DNA of 64,000 bases. It comes from Pseudoalteromonas sp. UG3-2. GTDB taxonomy: Bacteria; Pseudomonadota; Gammaproteobacteria; Enterobacterales; Alteromonadaceae. The number at the start of each line of letters is the position of its first letter. Positions within the stretch are counted from its first letter, which is position 1. Positions 37,587 to 45,108 of this stretch are shown piece by piece. The position numbers and the translations under genes were made by a program. The notes beneath the pieces are model-generated. The model did no database searches. It worked only from the letters and a program-made list of their open reading frames with translations, and was not told where the DNA came from. The stretch lies in assembly GCF_037120705.1 (NCBI RefSeq), contig NZ_JAWLJU010000002.1, forward strand, positions 1,488,001-1,552,000, read 5' to 3'.

Positions 37587-38198
37587 ATGTTCAACTTAAA
37601 GCAATTTTTCATTGCGAGCCTGTTCTTCAGTTGCTTTACTGCTTTTGCTGAGGAACCTGCGCAAACCAGCACCACAGAAGGTGCAAATCCAAACGGCTAT
37701 ATAAGTGACGACTTATACATTTTTATGCACACCGGTCCGAGCAAAAACTATCGCATTTTAGGCTCGGTAGATGCCGGCACGCCGATTACCATTATGAGCG
37801 GTGCCGAAGATGGTTTTGTCCAAATTAAAGATGACAAAGCACGTGAAGGCTGGGTTGAGAGCAAATTTATTACCACTGAGCCGGGGCTAAAACAACAACT
37901 AGAGTCGGTTAACCAAACCTTAGTAGACACTCAGGAAGCGCTCAATCAAGCGCAACAACAACTGCCAGTGCTGCAACAAAACAACACCAACCTACTGGCT
38001 GAAAACGCCGCACTGCAAGACACCATTGATGGCCTAGAGCAACAGCTTGAAGAAGAGCGTCAGATGCAGCAGCAAAAAGTACAAAAAGAACAGCACTTAT
38101 TGCTTACTTATGGTGGTGGTATTGGTATTGGTGGCATTATTATCGGAGTGATTTTAACGCTGTTTTTATCGCGTCGACGCCGCTACGACGGATGGTAA
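37587..38198 (+). CDS. ygiM: SH3-domain membrane protein, YgiM family (TIGR04211)
   Basis: A 203-residue protein: signal peptide (NLKQFFIASLFFSCFTAFA), a bacterial SH3 domain (about 35-100: YISDDLYIFMHTGPSKNYRILGS), a coiled coil rich in Gln and Glu (about 105-165), and a C-terminal transmembrane helix (GGIGIGGIIIGVILTLFL) with an RRRR stop-transfer. It is thus anchored with the SH3 domain in the periplasm. The ATG at 37587 has AAGG upstream; the longer frame is not signal-like. Function is unclear; E. coli ygiM lies close to ygiF as here. Confidence 0.85.
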   Translation: MFNLKQFFIASLFFSCFTAFAEEPAQTSTTEGANPNGYISDDLYIFMHTGPSKNYRILGSVDAGTPITIMSGAEDGFVQIKDDKAREGWVESKFITTEPGLKQQLESVNQTLVDTQEALNQAQQQLPVLQQNNTNLLAENAALQDTIDGLEQQLEEERQMQQQKVQKEQHLLLTYGGGIGIGGIIIGVILTLFLSRRRRYDGW

Positions 38199-38210
38199 CC
38201 ACAGCATTAA

Positions 38211-38239
38211 GGTAGTACGAGCGCAATACTCGTACTACC
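38211..38239. terminator. perfect 11-bp hairpin between convergent genes
   Basis: GGTAGTACGAG (38211-38221) pairs with CTCGTACTACC (38229-38239) around seven bases. No strong T run on either side, but the position between the ygiM stop and the symporter stop suggests shared 3'-end function. Confidence 0.6.
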
Positions 38240-38246
38240 ACAATAA

Positions 38247-39662
38247 TCACTTTTCTTTATCCCATACCCCAGGCTCCGTACTTCCTTGAACCTTTACTTG
38301 TAATACCTCAAACTCTGGTTTTTTACCGCTGCGCTGTTGCTGATGATAATCTGCTGTGACGGCCAGTACTGTAGGGGTTAAGCGCACGATGGCGATAACG
38401 TTTACCACCGTCATTAACCCCAGGGCAATATCGGCCAGATCCCACACTTGCTTCAAGGTGGCCGACGCGCCCCACAGCATCATGGATAAATAACACACTG
38501 TGTAGATGCCGCGGCCAAGCTTATTATCTAATTTAAATAAGTGCAGGTTACTTTCGGCGTAGGCGTAGTTAGCCACCACCGAGGTAAACGCAAATAAGGT
38601 AATGATCGCCGCAACAAAATACACGCCCCCTGCTGCGAGATGCGCTGTCATTGCTGATTGGGTTAAGCGGATCCCCTCCATTTCACTGCCAATATCAATA
38701 TCGGCCAGTAAAATAATCACCGCAGTACAGCTGCACAGTACGATGGTATCGAAAAACACCCCGAGCATTTGAATGTAGCCCTGAGTGGCCGGGTGATTCG
38801 GGTTAGGTGTGGCACAGCCTGCGGCATGCGGTACACTGCCCGCCCCCGCTTCGTTAGAATATAGCCCCCGCTGGATACCATTTTTAATCGCTGCCCCCAG
38901 CGCTCCTGCGCCAGCCTCTTGTAAGCCAAAGGCACTGAGTAAGATGTCTTCCAACATGGCTGGAAGCTTGGCGTAATTAATTATGGCAATAATCACCGCG
39001 GCCACCACAAAAACCAAGCCCATAATGGGCACTATGCGCTCAGCAAAGCGAGCAATGGCTTTAAAGCCGCCCAGTATAATTGAGCCGGCCAACAGCGTAA
39101 TGACAATACCGGAATAATGAGTAGGAATAGCAAAGGCGAAGTTCAGCGCATCGGTGATGGTGTTGGTTTGCATGGCACTGAAGGTAAAGCCATAGCCGAG
39201 GAATAAACAAAACGCAAAGCACACTGCCAGCCAACGGCTACCAAGACCAAGTTGAATATAATAAGCCGGGCCGCCGCGAAACTCACCTTGGCTGTCGCGC
39301 ACCTTATATACCTGACCCAGCACACTTTCGGCAAAGCCCGTGGCCATACCTAAAATGGCGATCATCCACATCCAGAACACCGCGCCACTGCCACCTAACG
39401 AAATAGCCACTGCGACCCCAGCAAGGTTACCCGTTCCTACCCGTGCCGAAAGCCCGGTACACAAGGCTTGAAACGAGCTAATGTTGTTTTTATCGTGACT
39501 GCTACTGCTTTTCAGTAAGCTAAACATATGAGCAAACTGACTGATCTGTATTACTTTAAGCCGAATTGAAAACCAAAACCCGGCAAATAAAAGGATATAG
39601 ATGAGTAGCTGTCCATCTCCCCAAAGTAAGCCATTAATGGCCTTAACTGCGGTATCAAACAT
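38247..39662 (-). CDS. sodium:alanine symporter (AGCS family)
   Basis: A 471-residue inner-membrane transporter that brings in alanine or glycine with Na+. About 11 hydrophobic helices are present. Family motifs include the GTGNLAGVAVAISLGGSGAVFWMW and the GLYSNEAGAGSVPHAAG stretch, both typical of AGCS transporters such as AlsT/DagA. AGGAA lies upstream of the ATG. It is downstream of ctlX on the same strand with 43 bases between, so both may be expressed together. Confidence 0.9.
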   Translation of the reverse strand: MFDTAVKAINGLLWGDGQLLIYILLFAGFWFSIRLKVIQISQFAHMFSLLKSSSSHDKNNISSFQALCTGLSARVGTGNLAGVAVAISLGGSGAVFWMWMIAILGMATGFAESVLGQVYKVRDSQGEFRGGPAYYIQLGLGSRWLAVCFAFCLFLGYGFTFSAMQTNTITDALNFAFAIPTHYSGIVITLLAGSIILGGFKAIARFAERIVPIMGLVFVVAAVIIAIINYAKLPAMLEDILLSAFGLQEAGAGALGAAIKNGIQRGLYSNEAGAGSVPHAAGCATPNPNHPATQGYIQMLGVFFDTIVLCSCTAVIILLADIDIGSEMEGIRLTQSAMTAHLAAGGVYFVAAIITLFAFTSVVANYAYAESNLHLFKLDNKLGRGIYTVCYLSMMLWGASATLKQVWDLADIALGLMTVVNVIAIVRLTPTVLAVTADYHQQQRSGKKPEFEVLQVKVQGSTEPGVWDKEK

Positions 39663-39705
39663 AGGCAGTTCCTGTTGTTATGATTGTTATTATGGCTGGT
39701 GCCAT

Positions 39706-40617
39706 TTACTTTTGTGGTAAATGAATGCCTGCTATCATGCAGCGCACTGAGCCACCCGCCGACTCTATGGTCGGAATATCAATGGCTACTAGTTTAGCGC
39801 TTGCCGAGATTTGCGCCTTTTGTGCTTCGCTTAAGGCCGCAAAGGCCGTAGTTGAAAGCGCCAACACCCGCCCAGAGCTGCCCTGTAGTTCAATGGCGTT
39901 GCCACAAAACTGCTTAATTTGCGCCACTGACAAGTTAATCCCTTGCAAACCGTTTTGTTCAAATTGCGCCAACAGCTCGCCTTGTTGAGAGGCCGGCACC
40001 ATATCCAAACATAGCATGACAAACTCTGTGGCTACACACATAAGTACATTAGTGTGATAAACCGGCATGTTATTATCATCAAAGGCGTTGAATACCATGG
40101 CATCTAACCCCAGCTGTTGGCAAATGCTCGACACCAGCTCGCGGTTGGTGCGTTTAGACTCCACCGCGTAAGCCACACCATGAGCATGATCAATCACCAT
40201 GGACCCCGTGCCCTCTAAAAACACCTCTTGCGCCACTAGATGGCTAAAGTCATGATGCTGAGTCATTTGGTAGTTGGCCGCTAAGAAGTCGATAATATCT
40301 TGGCGTATTTCCAGTCGCCGATTAGGCGCATACATCGGATAGGTAATAAGTTGACCATCGCTGTGAGTAGAAAACCAGTTATTGGGAAACACCGAATCGG
40401 GAGTCGCTGTGGTCATATCTTCAAACAGATGCACCTTAACGCCCTGCAGCTCCAGCTGCTGCACCGCTTGTGTCACTTCCATATAGGCTCTTTGGCTTGG
40501 ATGCATGTCGCTGCAATGCTGCTGAAACGCATTATCCTGCATGGTTTGTGGGTTAGAAATAAAGTGATGGGGACGGATCATCACCACCGCATTAGGAGCT
40601 TGTACTACGCTTGTCAT
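39706..40617 (-). CDS. ctlX: citrulline utilisation hydrolase CtlX / arginine deiminase-like
   Basis: A 303-residue member of the guanidino-group modifying (amidinotransferase) superfamily. Catalytic features are PDSVFPNNWF (substrate Asp), LEGTGSMVIDH, HTNVLM (catalytic His) and the C-terminal Cys in GGSVRCMIAGIH. Related proteins are annotated CtlX and connected with citrulline/arginine use; the exact reaction is by inference. The start at MTSVVQAPNAV has AGCAGG upstream; an ATG five codons earlier is possible. It is divergent from an Lrp/AsnC-family gene. Confidence 0.82.
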   Translation of the reverse strand: MTSVVQAPNAVVMIRPHHFISNPQTMQDNAFQQHCSDMHPSQRAYMEVTQAVQQLELQGVKVHLFEDMTTATPDSVFPNNWFSTHSDGQLITYPMYAPNRRLEIRQDIIDFLAANYQMTQHHDFSHLVAQEVFLEGTGSMVIDHAHGVAYAVESKRTNRELVSSICQQLGLDAMVFNAFDDNNMPVYHTNVLMCVATEFVMLCLDMVPASQQGELLAQFEQNGLQGINLSVAQIKQFCGNAIELQGSSGRVLALSTTAFAALSEAQKAQISASAKLVAIDIPTIESAGGSVRCMIAGIHLPQK

Positions 40618-40655
40618 TGGCCTGCTTACCATTACTGTGTTGTCATTAACTATCA

Positions 40656-40667
40656 GTCTAGCTAGAC
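40656..40667. promoter_or_regulatory. perfect 12-bp palindrome in the ctlX-lrp divergent region
   Basis: GTCTAGCTAGAC reads the same on both strands. It is 39 bases upstream of the ctlX ATG, where a dimeric regulator could act. The adjacent divergent Lrp/AsnC gene is the natural candidate. A looser inverted pair (TAGC...GCTA) lies nearer the regulator's own start. Confidence 0.45.
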
Positions 40668-40769
40668 AAGACGTCAATTAAAATGGCATAAACTTATACA
40701 AAACGTGCAAATTTTTAGCATAATGATAAGCTATTTTAAGCAATATGAATAACACTGGCCTATTTGCTT

Positions 40770-41201
40770 ATGACGCCTTACCTCTACGACAGCCTCGACC
40801 AAGCCTTGCTGGCAGAACTGAGAAAAGACGGCCGAGCGCCCATTGCCACTTTAGCTAAAACCCTAAATGTATCCCGTGGCACAGTGCAAAACCGCCTCGA
40901 TAGGTTAATCTCCAGCGGCGCCATTCAAGGCTTTACCGTGCGAGTGCACGAACACATCGGCGCTGATCTGGTGAACGCCATTATGATGATAGAAGTGACG
41001 GGTAAATCCACCACTCAAGTGATCAGCGCCCTGCGCGGCATTGCCGAACTAAAAAAAGTCCACACCACCAACGGCAAATGGGATCTAGTCGCCGAAATTC
41101 AAGCAGCCAACCTCAGCGACTTTGACGGGGTACTGCGGCGGGTAAGAGAAACCAACGGCGTACTCAACAGCGAAACCAGTATTTTGCTCTCAAGTACTTA
41201 A
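40770..41201 (+). CDS. Lrp/AsnC-family transcriptional regulator
   Basis: A 143-residue regulator. The N-terminal helix-turn-helix (about 8-55: LDQALLAELRKDGRAPIATLAKTLNVSRGTVQNRL) is classical for the family, and a RAM/ligand-binding domain (about 65-140: GADLVNAIMMIEVTGKS) follows. By divergent position it probably controls ctlX and perhaps the alanine symporter in response to an amino acid. The ATG at 40770 has no clear SD; a TTG two codons upstream is an alternative. Confidence 0.88.
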   Translation: MTPYLYDSLDQALLAELRKDGRAPIATLAKTLNVSRGTVQNRLDRLISSGAIQGFTVRVHEHIGADLVNAIMMIEVTGKSTTQVISALRGIAELKKVHTTNGKWDLVAEIQAANLSDFDGVLRRVRETNGVLNSETSILLSST

Positions 41202-41222
41202 CGATTTGTTAATAGAAAAAAT

Positions 41223-41261
41223 GCTTGGCAAAAAGTAGCGACGAATGAGAATAAGCCAAGC
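41223..41261. terminator. 7-bp inverted repeat between the Lrp and ATPase genes
   Basis: GCTTGGC (41223-41229) and GCCAAGC (41255-41261) are separated by 25 bases, followed by GTTTTGCG. It may terminate the Lrp transcript, but the loop is long. Confidence 0.35.
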
Positions 41262-41286
41262 GTTTTGCGTCCTTTTAAGCAATTTC

Positions 41287-42609
41287 TTAGAGCTCGTCAT
41301 GCCCTATAGCACCCAGTTCTTCAGTAGCAAAGTTTGACTTTATTACCTTAAGCGCATTATTAAATAGCTCCATCATTTCTCGTTCTGAAATCTTCTGTTT
41401 TTTCAGCTTGGCATCTTTTTCTTGAAAATATGCCATACAAAAGCTTAAGTAAAATGGATCAAGGAACGAATACTTCCCTGAGCTTTCCTCAAATTTAACT
41501 AGCTCCCCAAATTCTTCTTGTTCAAGTTTTATTAAATCTTCGTAAAGCTTCTTTTTAGTCGTTCGTACAAGGTTATCTTTTGACCATTGAAATAGGTCAT
41601 CGAGGTGAGCACCATCAATATCCTGAGATGCTAATATCCTCAGTGAAGTTTCTACTTTGGATAATTTAAGTGCAGAATCAAAAGCATCCTTAATAGTATC
41701 TTCTTCATCCTTAACATAATCATTAAGTGCTATCTGTAGGTCTTCAAAATTAAAGTTAACTGTCTCTTCTGCGGTTCGATCCACCAACCCTGATTTACAC
41801 ATCAAATAACATAGCTTATGACATATAGCGGCCAATCCATTGGAATATTTTGCAATCTCATCTTTAACGTCTTGGTCCATCGATATATTTAGAGCTTTAC
41901 AACCTTTTTCAATAATTTCTAATATTTCTTCAGATTCCATGAGCTCGACATGTATTTCAGAGATTCTTTTTCTCATTTCTTTGTCGGACTTTACAACTAG
42001 TCGTGCAGTGTTAACTGCACCAAGCGCCACTATTTTTAGATCTTTAAATTGAATTGAAAGGTTTACAAATACCTTCATCATTTGGGCTAGCTTATCTTTC
42101 TCTTCTCCTTGAATTTTGTGAAAATCTTCTAGAACCCAGCAATATCCAGACTGACCCAATAAGCGACCTAAGCTTTGAGGTGTTAATTGTGGTGGTAGCA
42201 TTCTTACTTGCTTTTCACCTTCTGCATTTTCATATACAGCGCCTATTTGTGCTTTTATTGCTAGATAGTTAGCTTTTGCTTTTACATCTACTTTAGTTTT
42301 TTTGTTATTGGTAACTTCATCTACATAGAACTCTTCTAGCTGATCAAAAGCATCAAGTATGACTTCCTCGAAAGTCATTCCTGTCATGCAATTTGTATTG
42401 ATCTGTTTTTCATAAGTTCTGAACAAGACGTTTTCTAGCAGTGTGGTTTTACCTGAACCAGAATGACCATAAATCACAACTTGATTTCCAGGTAAGTCTA
42501 ATGCTCTTACCAACCTGTCATTAACATCCTCTTTAACCCTATCGACGAATGTCACAACGGCAGGTGTCATTGGTGTAAAAACTTCTGTTAATTCGTACCT
42601 TTGGCTCAT
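41287..42609 (-). CDS. AT-rich lone P-loop ATPase (AAA/STAND-like), unknown role
   Basis: A 440-residue ATPase. Walker A is GHSGSGKTT (48-56, Lys54), the Walker B-like strand is WVLEDFH (158-164, Glu161-Asp162), a sensor-1-like Asn is in ALGAVNTAR (about 200), and arginines follow in MRKRISEIH. The rest is helical; the C-terminal third (about 300-420, LRILASQDIDGAHLDDLFQWSK) looks like a winged-helix domain. There is no membrane segment. AAGGGAG precedes the ATG. Codon use is much more A/T-rich than neighbours, suggesting transfer. It has no partner gene on the same strand. A relation to AAA_16/Orc1-like or STAND NTPases is plausible; a defence role is possible but not shown. Confidence 0.72.
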   Translation of the reverse strand: MSQRYELTEVFTPMTPAVVTFVDRVKEDVNDRLVRALDLPGNQVVIYGHSGSGKTTLLENVLFRTYEKQINTNCMTGMTFEEVILDAFDQLEEFYVDEVTNNKKTKVDVKAKANYLAIKAQIGAVYENAEGEKQVRMLPPQLTPQSLGRLLGQSGYCWVLEDFHKIQGEEKDKLAQMMKVFVNLSIQFKDLKIVALGAVNTARLVVKSDKEMRKRISEIHVELMESEEILEIIEKGCKALNISMDQDVKDEIAKYSNGLAAICHKLCYLMCKSGLVDRTAEETVNFNFEDLQIALNDYVKDEEDTIKDAFDSALKLSKVETSLRILASQDIDGAHLDDLFQWSKDNLVRTTKKKLYEDLIKLEQEEFGELVKFEESSGKYSFLDPFYLSFCMAYFQEKDAKLKKQKISEREMMELFNNALKVIKSNFATEELGAIGHDEL

Positions 42610-42667
42610 ATAACTCCCTTTAGAGCTCTAACATTGCACTGGCGCAAACGCAGAAATATCTCGATTG

Positions 42668-42686
42668 ATGAAATGGTTCATTTCAT
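42668..42686. promoter_or_regulatory. perfect 8-bp hairpin upstream of the ATPase gene
   Basis: ATGAAATG (42668-42675) and CATTTCAT (42679-42686) flank a three-base loop, 59 bases upstream of the ATPase start. It may be an operator or a leader hairpin. The remaining stretch 42687-43060 is AT-rich with no gene I can support. Confidence 0.4.
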
Positions 42687-43062
42687 TCCGCCAAAGTATT
42701 TTATTTACAAACATTACAATAACTTACCACTAAATGTATTGGCGCTCAAGCAACAGTCAGCTGGATAAAGTGAGACCATAGATATTCGAGCCCCTTAGGT
42801 CTCGTTATGTAACAGTATGATGTTTCAACTTTTCATATACTTAATAGCCAATTTTAGTTATTCGAGACCATAAAAAAGTGGCTTAAACGAGAGCGACCAC
42901 TCGTAAATCATTTAATTGCTCTTATTGGTGCTATAAACATACTTGATAAGTAGCAATAAAATACCCTTACTTTGTTGAGTTGGGTGTATGCAAGCCAATG
43001 CATTCAATCAGCTATAAAAGTGTTGGTTAGAAGCACACAACTAACAGCAACTTTTCCTCCCT

Positions 43063-43199
43063 CATCACACCCTCAAGTCAGCAGCCAATTAACCTATTTC
43101 GCGCCGGGATAGCGCGAAAAAGCATGACAGGGCCAAGGACGGCCTTTTCATGCTGGTAACGTTAAAATTGGCTGATTACTTGAGGTTCCCGGTGTGATG
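43063..43199. repeat. long inverted repeat enclosing two hairpins (three-way junction)
   Basis: Outer arms at 43063-43093 and 43161-43199 are complementary apart from two small insertions in the right arm. Between them are two nested hairpins: an 8-bp stem TTTCGCGC/GCGCGAAA (43097-43104 with 43112-43119), and AGCATGA/TCATGCT (43121-43127 with 43148-43154) with an inner GGCC/GGCC pair. The folded form is a three-way junction. There is no open frame. It lies between the ATPase upstream region and the tandem repeats that follow directly. Confidence 0.75.
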
Positions 43200-43297
43200 C
43201 TGGGAGTGCCCTTTCTTTTGCATACTTTTCTTTGGGCAAGCAAAGAAAAGTGTGTCGGCGCCCATGGACGGGCGCAGAAACCCGTCACGAGGACAAC
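43199..43297. repeat. structured tandem repeat, unit A
   Basis: About 99 bases. Key parts are GGGAGTGCCCTTTCTTTTG, CTTTTCTTT...AAAGAAAAG (self-complementary), CGCCCATGGACGGGCG (self-complementary) and CCGTCACGAGGACA. It begins at the last bases of the three-way-junction element and is repeated with changes in unit B. Confidence 0.75.
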
Positions 43298-43343
43298 GGA
43301 ACCAATGCACAAAAGTTATTGATCTCTACCTATGTTGATAAGT

Positions 43344-43440
43344 GCTGGGAGCGCCCTTTCTTTTGCTTACTTTTCTTTGGGCGGCGTCGATAAGTCAGTT
43401 GACGCCCATGGATGGGCGTCGAAACCTGTCACGAGGACAG
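43344..43440. repeat. structured tandem repeat, unit B
   Basis: Same order of motifs as unit A. The middle palindrome is here GACGCCCATGGATGGGCGTC (43401-43420), perfectly self-complementary, with matched changes on both arms relative to unit A. A 46-base spacer separates the units. The unit ends about 25 bases before the terminator of the aminopeptidase gene. Confidence 0.75.
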
Positions 43441-43461
43441 CTAAGCCAATACACCAAACAC

Positions 43462-43494
43462 AAAAAAGGGAAGCAAAGCGCTTCCCTTTCTACA
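43462..43494 (-). terminator. terminator of the aminopeptidase gene
   Basis: AAAGGGAAGC (43465-43474) pairs with GCTTCCCTTT (43480-43489) around five bases. On the minus strand a six-T run follows. It lies 20 bases past the stop codon. Confidence 0.85.
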
Positions 43495-43508
43495 TAAAAA
43501 CCAAAAGC

Positions 43509-45041
43509 TTAAATACAATAACGCGCAAACAAGCTCGCTACGGTCGCGGCAGTCGGCTTACCATGCTGCCAATCACCGCCTTCAACGCCACTACCAGCAA
43601 TGTCCATATGCACATAAGGCAGAGGTTGCTCAGCATTACAACCGTGCTTATCTAAACCACCCACAATCGCTAAGAACGCCATTGGGAATTGGTGACCACG
43701 GGCTGTCACTGCAGACGCGGCATTGTTACTCGATAGCACATCATCGGCCAGGGTACGCGGTTGAATAAAGTCATAGTCTTCACGACGACTGCGCGACACC
43801 TCAGCGCAATCCGCCCACAAGTCACCCAGGTCGGCGATTTGGCGCGATACTTTGGCCGCTCGAGCCGGGCCATTTTCAACATACGCGCTGTATGGACCCA
43901 TAGCACGGGCAGCATGCCCCGTTAGGGTAGCAACGGTGAACAACTCTGGATTTTTCTCACCCAGCGCTAAGTCTTTAGCTTCACTGAGTAAGTCGCCCAT
44001 GGCAAGGCGACCTTCGGCATCGGTATTACCAATGCGCACGCGCACGCCTTCACGACCGGCAATAATTTCATCCGGCACAAAACAGTCTGAGCCAATTGAG
44101 TTGCGTACCACGGCTAAGTAAGCAATGACTTTAACGCCCTTAGGTTGGTATTTTGCCACTGCTTCCATAAAGCCAACCACCGATGCCGCACCACCTTTAT
44201 CGCGGCTCATGCCTGCCATAAAGCCACCTACTTTTAAGTCGGCACCGCCGGTGTCATACACCAAGCCCTTGCCAACAAAAATCAAGGTACGCTCAACATC
44301 ACCTTCTGGCTCATACGCCATTTTTACTACTCGTGGGTGATGGCGCTCAACCGCATAAGAAGCGCGAGCAACGGTACTTAGCAGCGGGTACTGCTCATCA
44401 ATGGTTTGACGGTCGGCAATCACTTCCACATTCACCGCTGAGTCTTTAAATAGCTCAACGCAGTAATCGGCAAAACGCGGTGGAGCCATACGCTCAGGTT
44501 CGGTACCACAAAGATCACGCGCCGCATATTGACCAGCAGAAATGGCCGTTAACTGTTGGCAACTTTGCTCTGTTGCCGAGAATAAATAAATACTGCTAAT
44601 TGGCTCAATCTCTTCGCCACGATACTCTCGTGCTTCAAGAGGTTGCCAAAGACCTTGGCAAGCACCTAAAAAGCTCACCGCTAGCGCGTTTTCATAGCGC
44701 GCATCGCTTGGGGCATTAGCCACAACAAGTAAAGGTTTTACGGCACCGGCGGCTTTAGCTTCTAACACGCCCGCTTTCGCCGCCTCAAAAAAGCGTCTTA
44801 CGTCATCGTAATCTCTGTCTACAGGCCCAGTAGGCGCAATCACTAAACGATTGCCAGGCACTTGGTCAGAAACTAATAAAGTGGTTTTTTGCGCAATGCG
44901 CGCATCTACAGCGATGTAGGGAGCAGCAACTTCATCGAGAGTGGAATTGCCAAGGTGATTGATGTCATGGGTGATGACGACAATGGCGTCGGCATCGTTA
45001 GTGAAAAGATCATTACAAGATAATGCAACTGGAAAAGACAT
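43509..45041 (-). CDS. M17 leucyl aminopeptidase family protein
   Basis: A 510-residue dinuclear-metal aminopeptidase. The N-terminal macro-like domain is about 1-190. The catalytic domain has VGKGLVYDTGGADLK (metal Lys and Asp), MSRDKGGAAS (metal Asp; the usual form is MDMGGAA), and NTDAEGRLAMGDLL (metal Asp/Glu and active Arg). Departures from the PepA consensus around DTGG and SRDKGG suggest a divergent subfamily. Leader peptides are absent, so it is cytosolic. It lies 67 bases downstream of cstA on the same strand, which could link peptide uptake with peptide breakdown. Confidence 0.86.
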   Translation of the reverse strand: MSFPVALSCNDLFTNDADAIVVITHDINHLGNSTLDEVAAPYIAVDARIAQKTTLLVSDQVPGNRLVIAPTGPVDRDYDDVRRFFEAAKAGVLEAKAAGAVKPLLVVANAPSDARYENALAVSFLGACQGLWQPLEAREYRGEEIEPISSIYLFSATEQSCQQLTAISAGQYAARDLCGTEPERMAPPRFADYCVELFKDSAVNVEVIADRQTIDEQYPLLSTVARASYAVERHHPRVVKMAYEPEGDVERTLIFVGKGLVYDTGGADLKVGGFMAGMSRDKGGAASVVGFMEAVAKYQPKGVKVIAYLAVVRNSIGSDCFVPDEIIAGREGVRVRIGNTDAEGRLAMGDLLSEAKDLALGEKNPELFTVATLTGHAARAMGPYSAYVENGPARAAKVSRQIADLGDLWADCAEVSRSRREDYDFIQPRTLADDVLSSNNAASAVTARGHQFPMAFLAIVGGLDKHGCNAEQPLPYVHMDIAGSGVEGGDWQHGKPTAATVASLFARYCI

Positions 45042-45108
45042 AAACGGCCCTTTTCTATTTTAGAATTAGGGCCGACTATAGGGGATTTCCCCTGAACTTC
45101 CAAGGCCT

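Noticed and set aside
42610..43060. tRNA or small gene in the ATPase upstream gap
   Set aside because: No cloverleaf with tRNA invariant bases and no open frame with a ribosome site; only a hairpin at 42668-42686 stands out.
43199..43440. CRISPR-like tandem units
   Set aside because: Only two units, about 98 bases long, with a diverged interior and no uniform spacers or cas genes.
43332..43655. 107-codon forward frame over the tandem repeat and the aminopeptidase 3' end
   Set aside because: It runs through the structured repeat and then antisense to a clear M17 gene; its residues show no family features and no ribosome site was seen.
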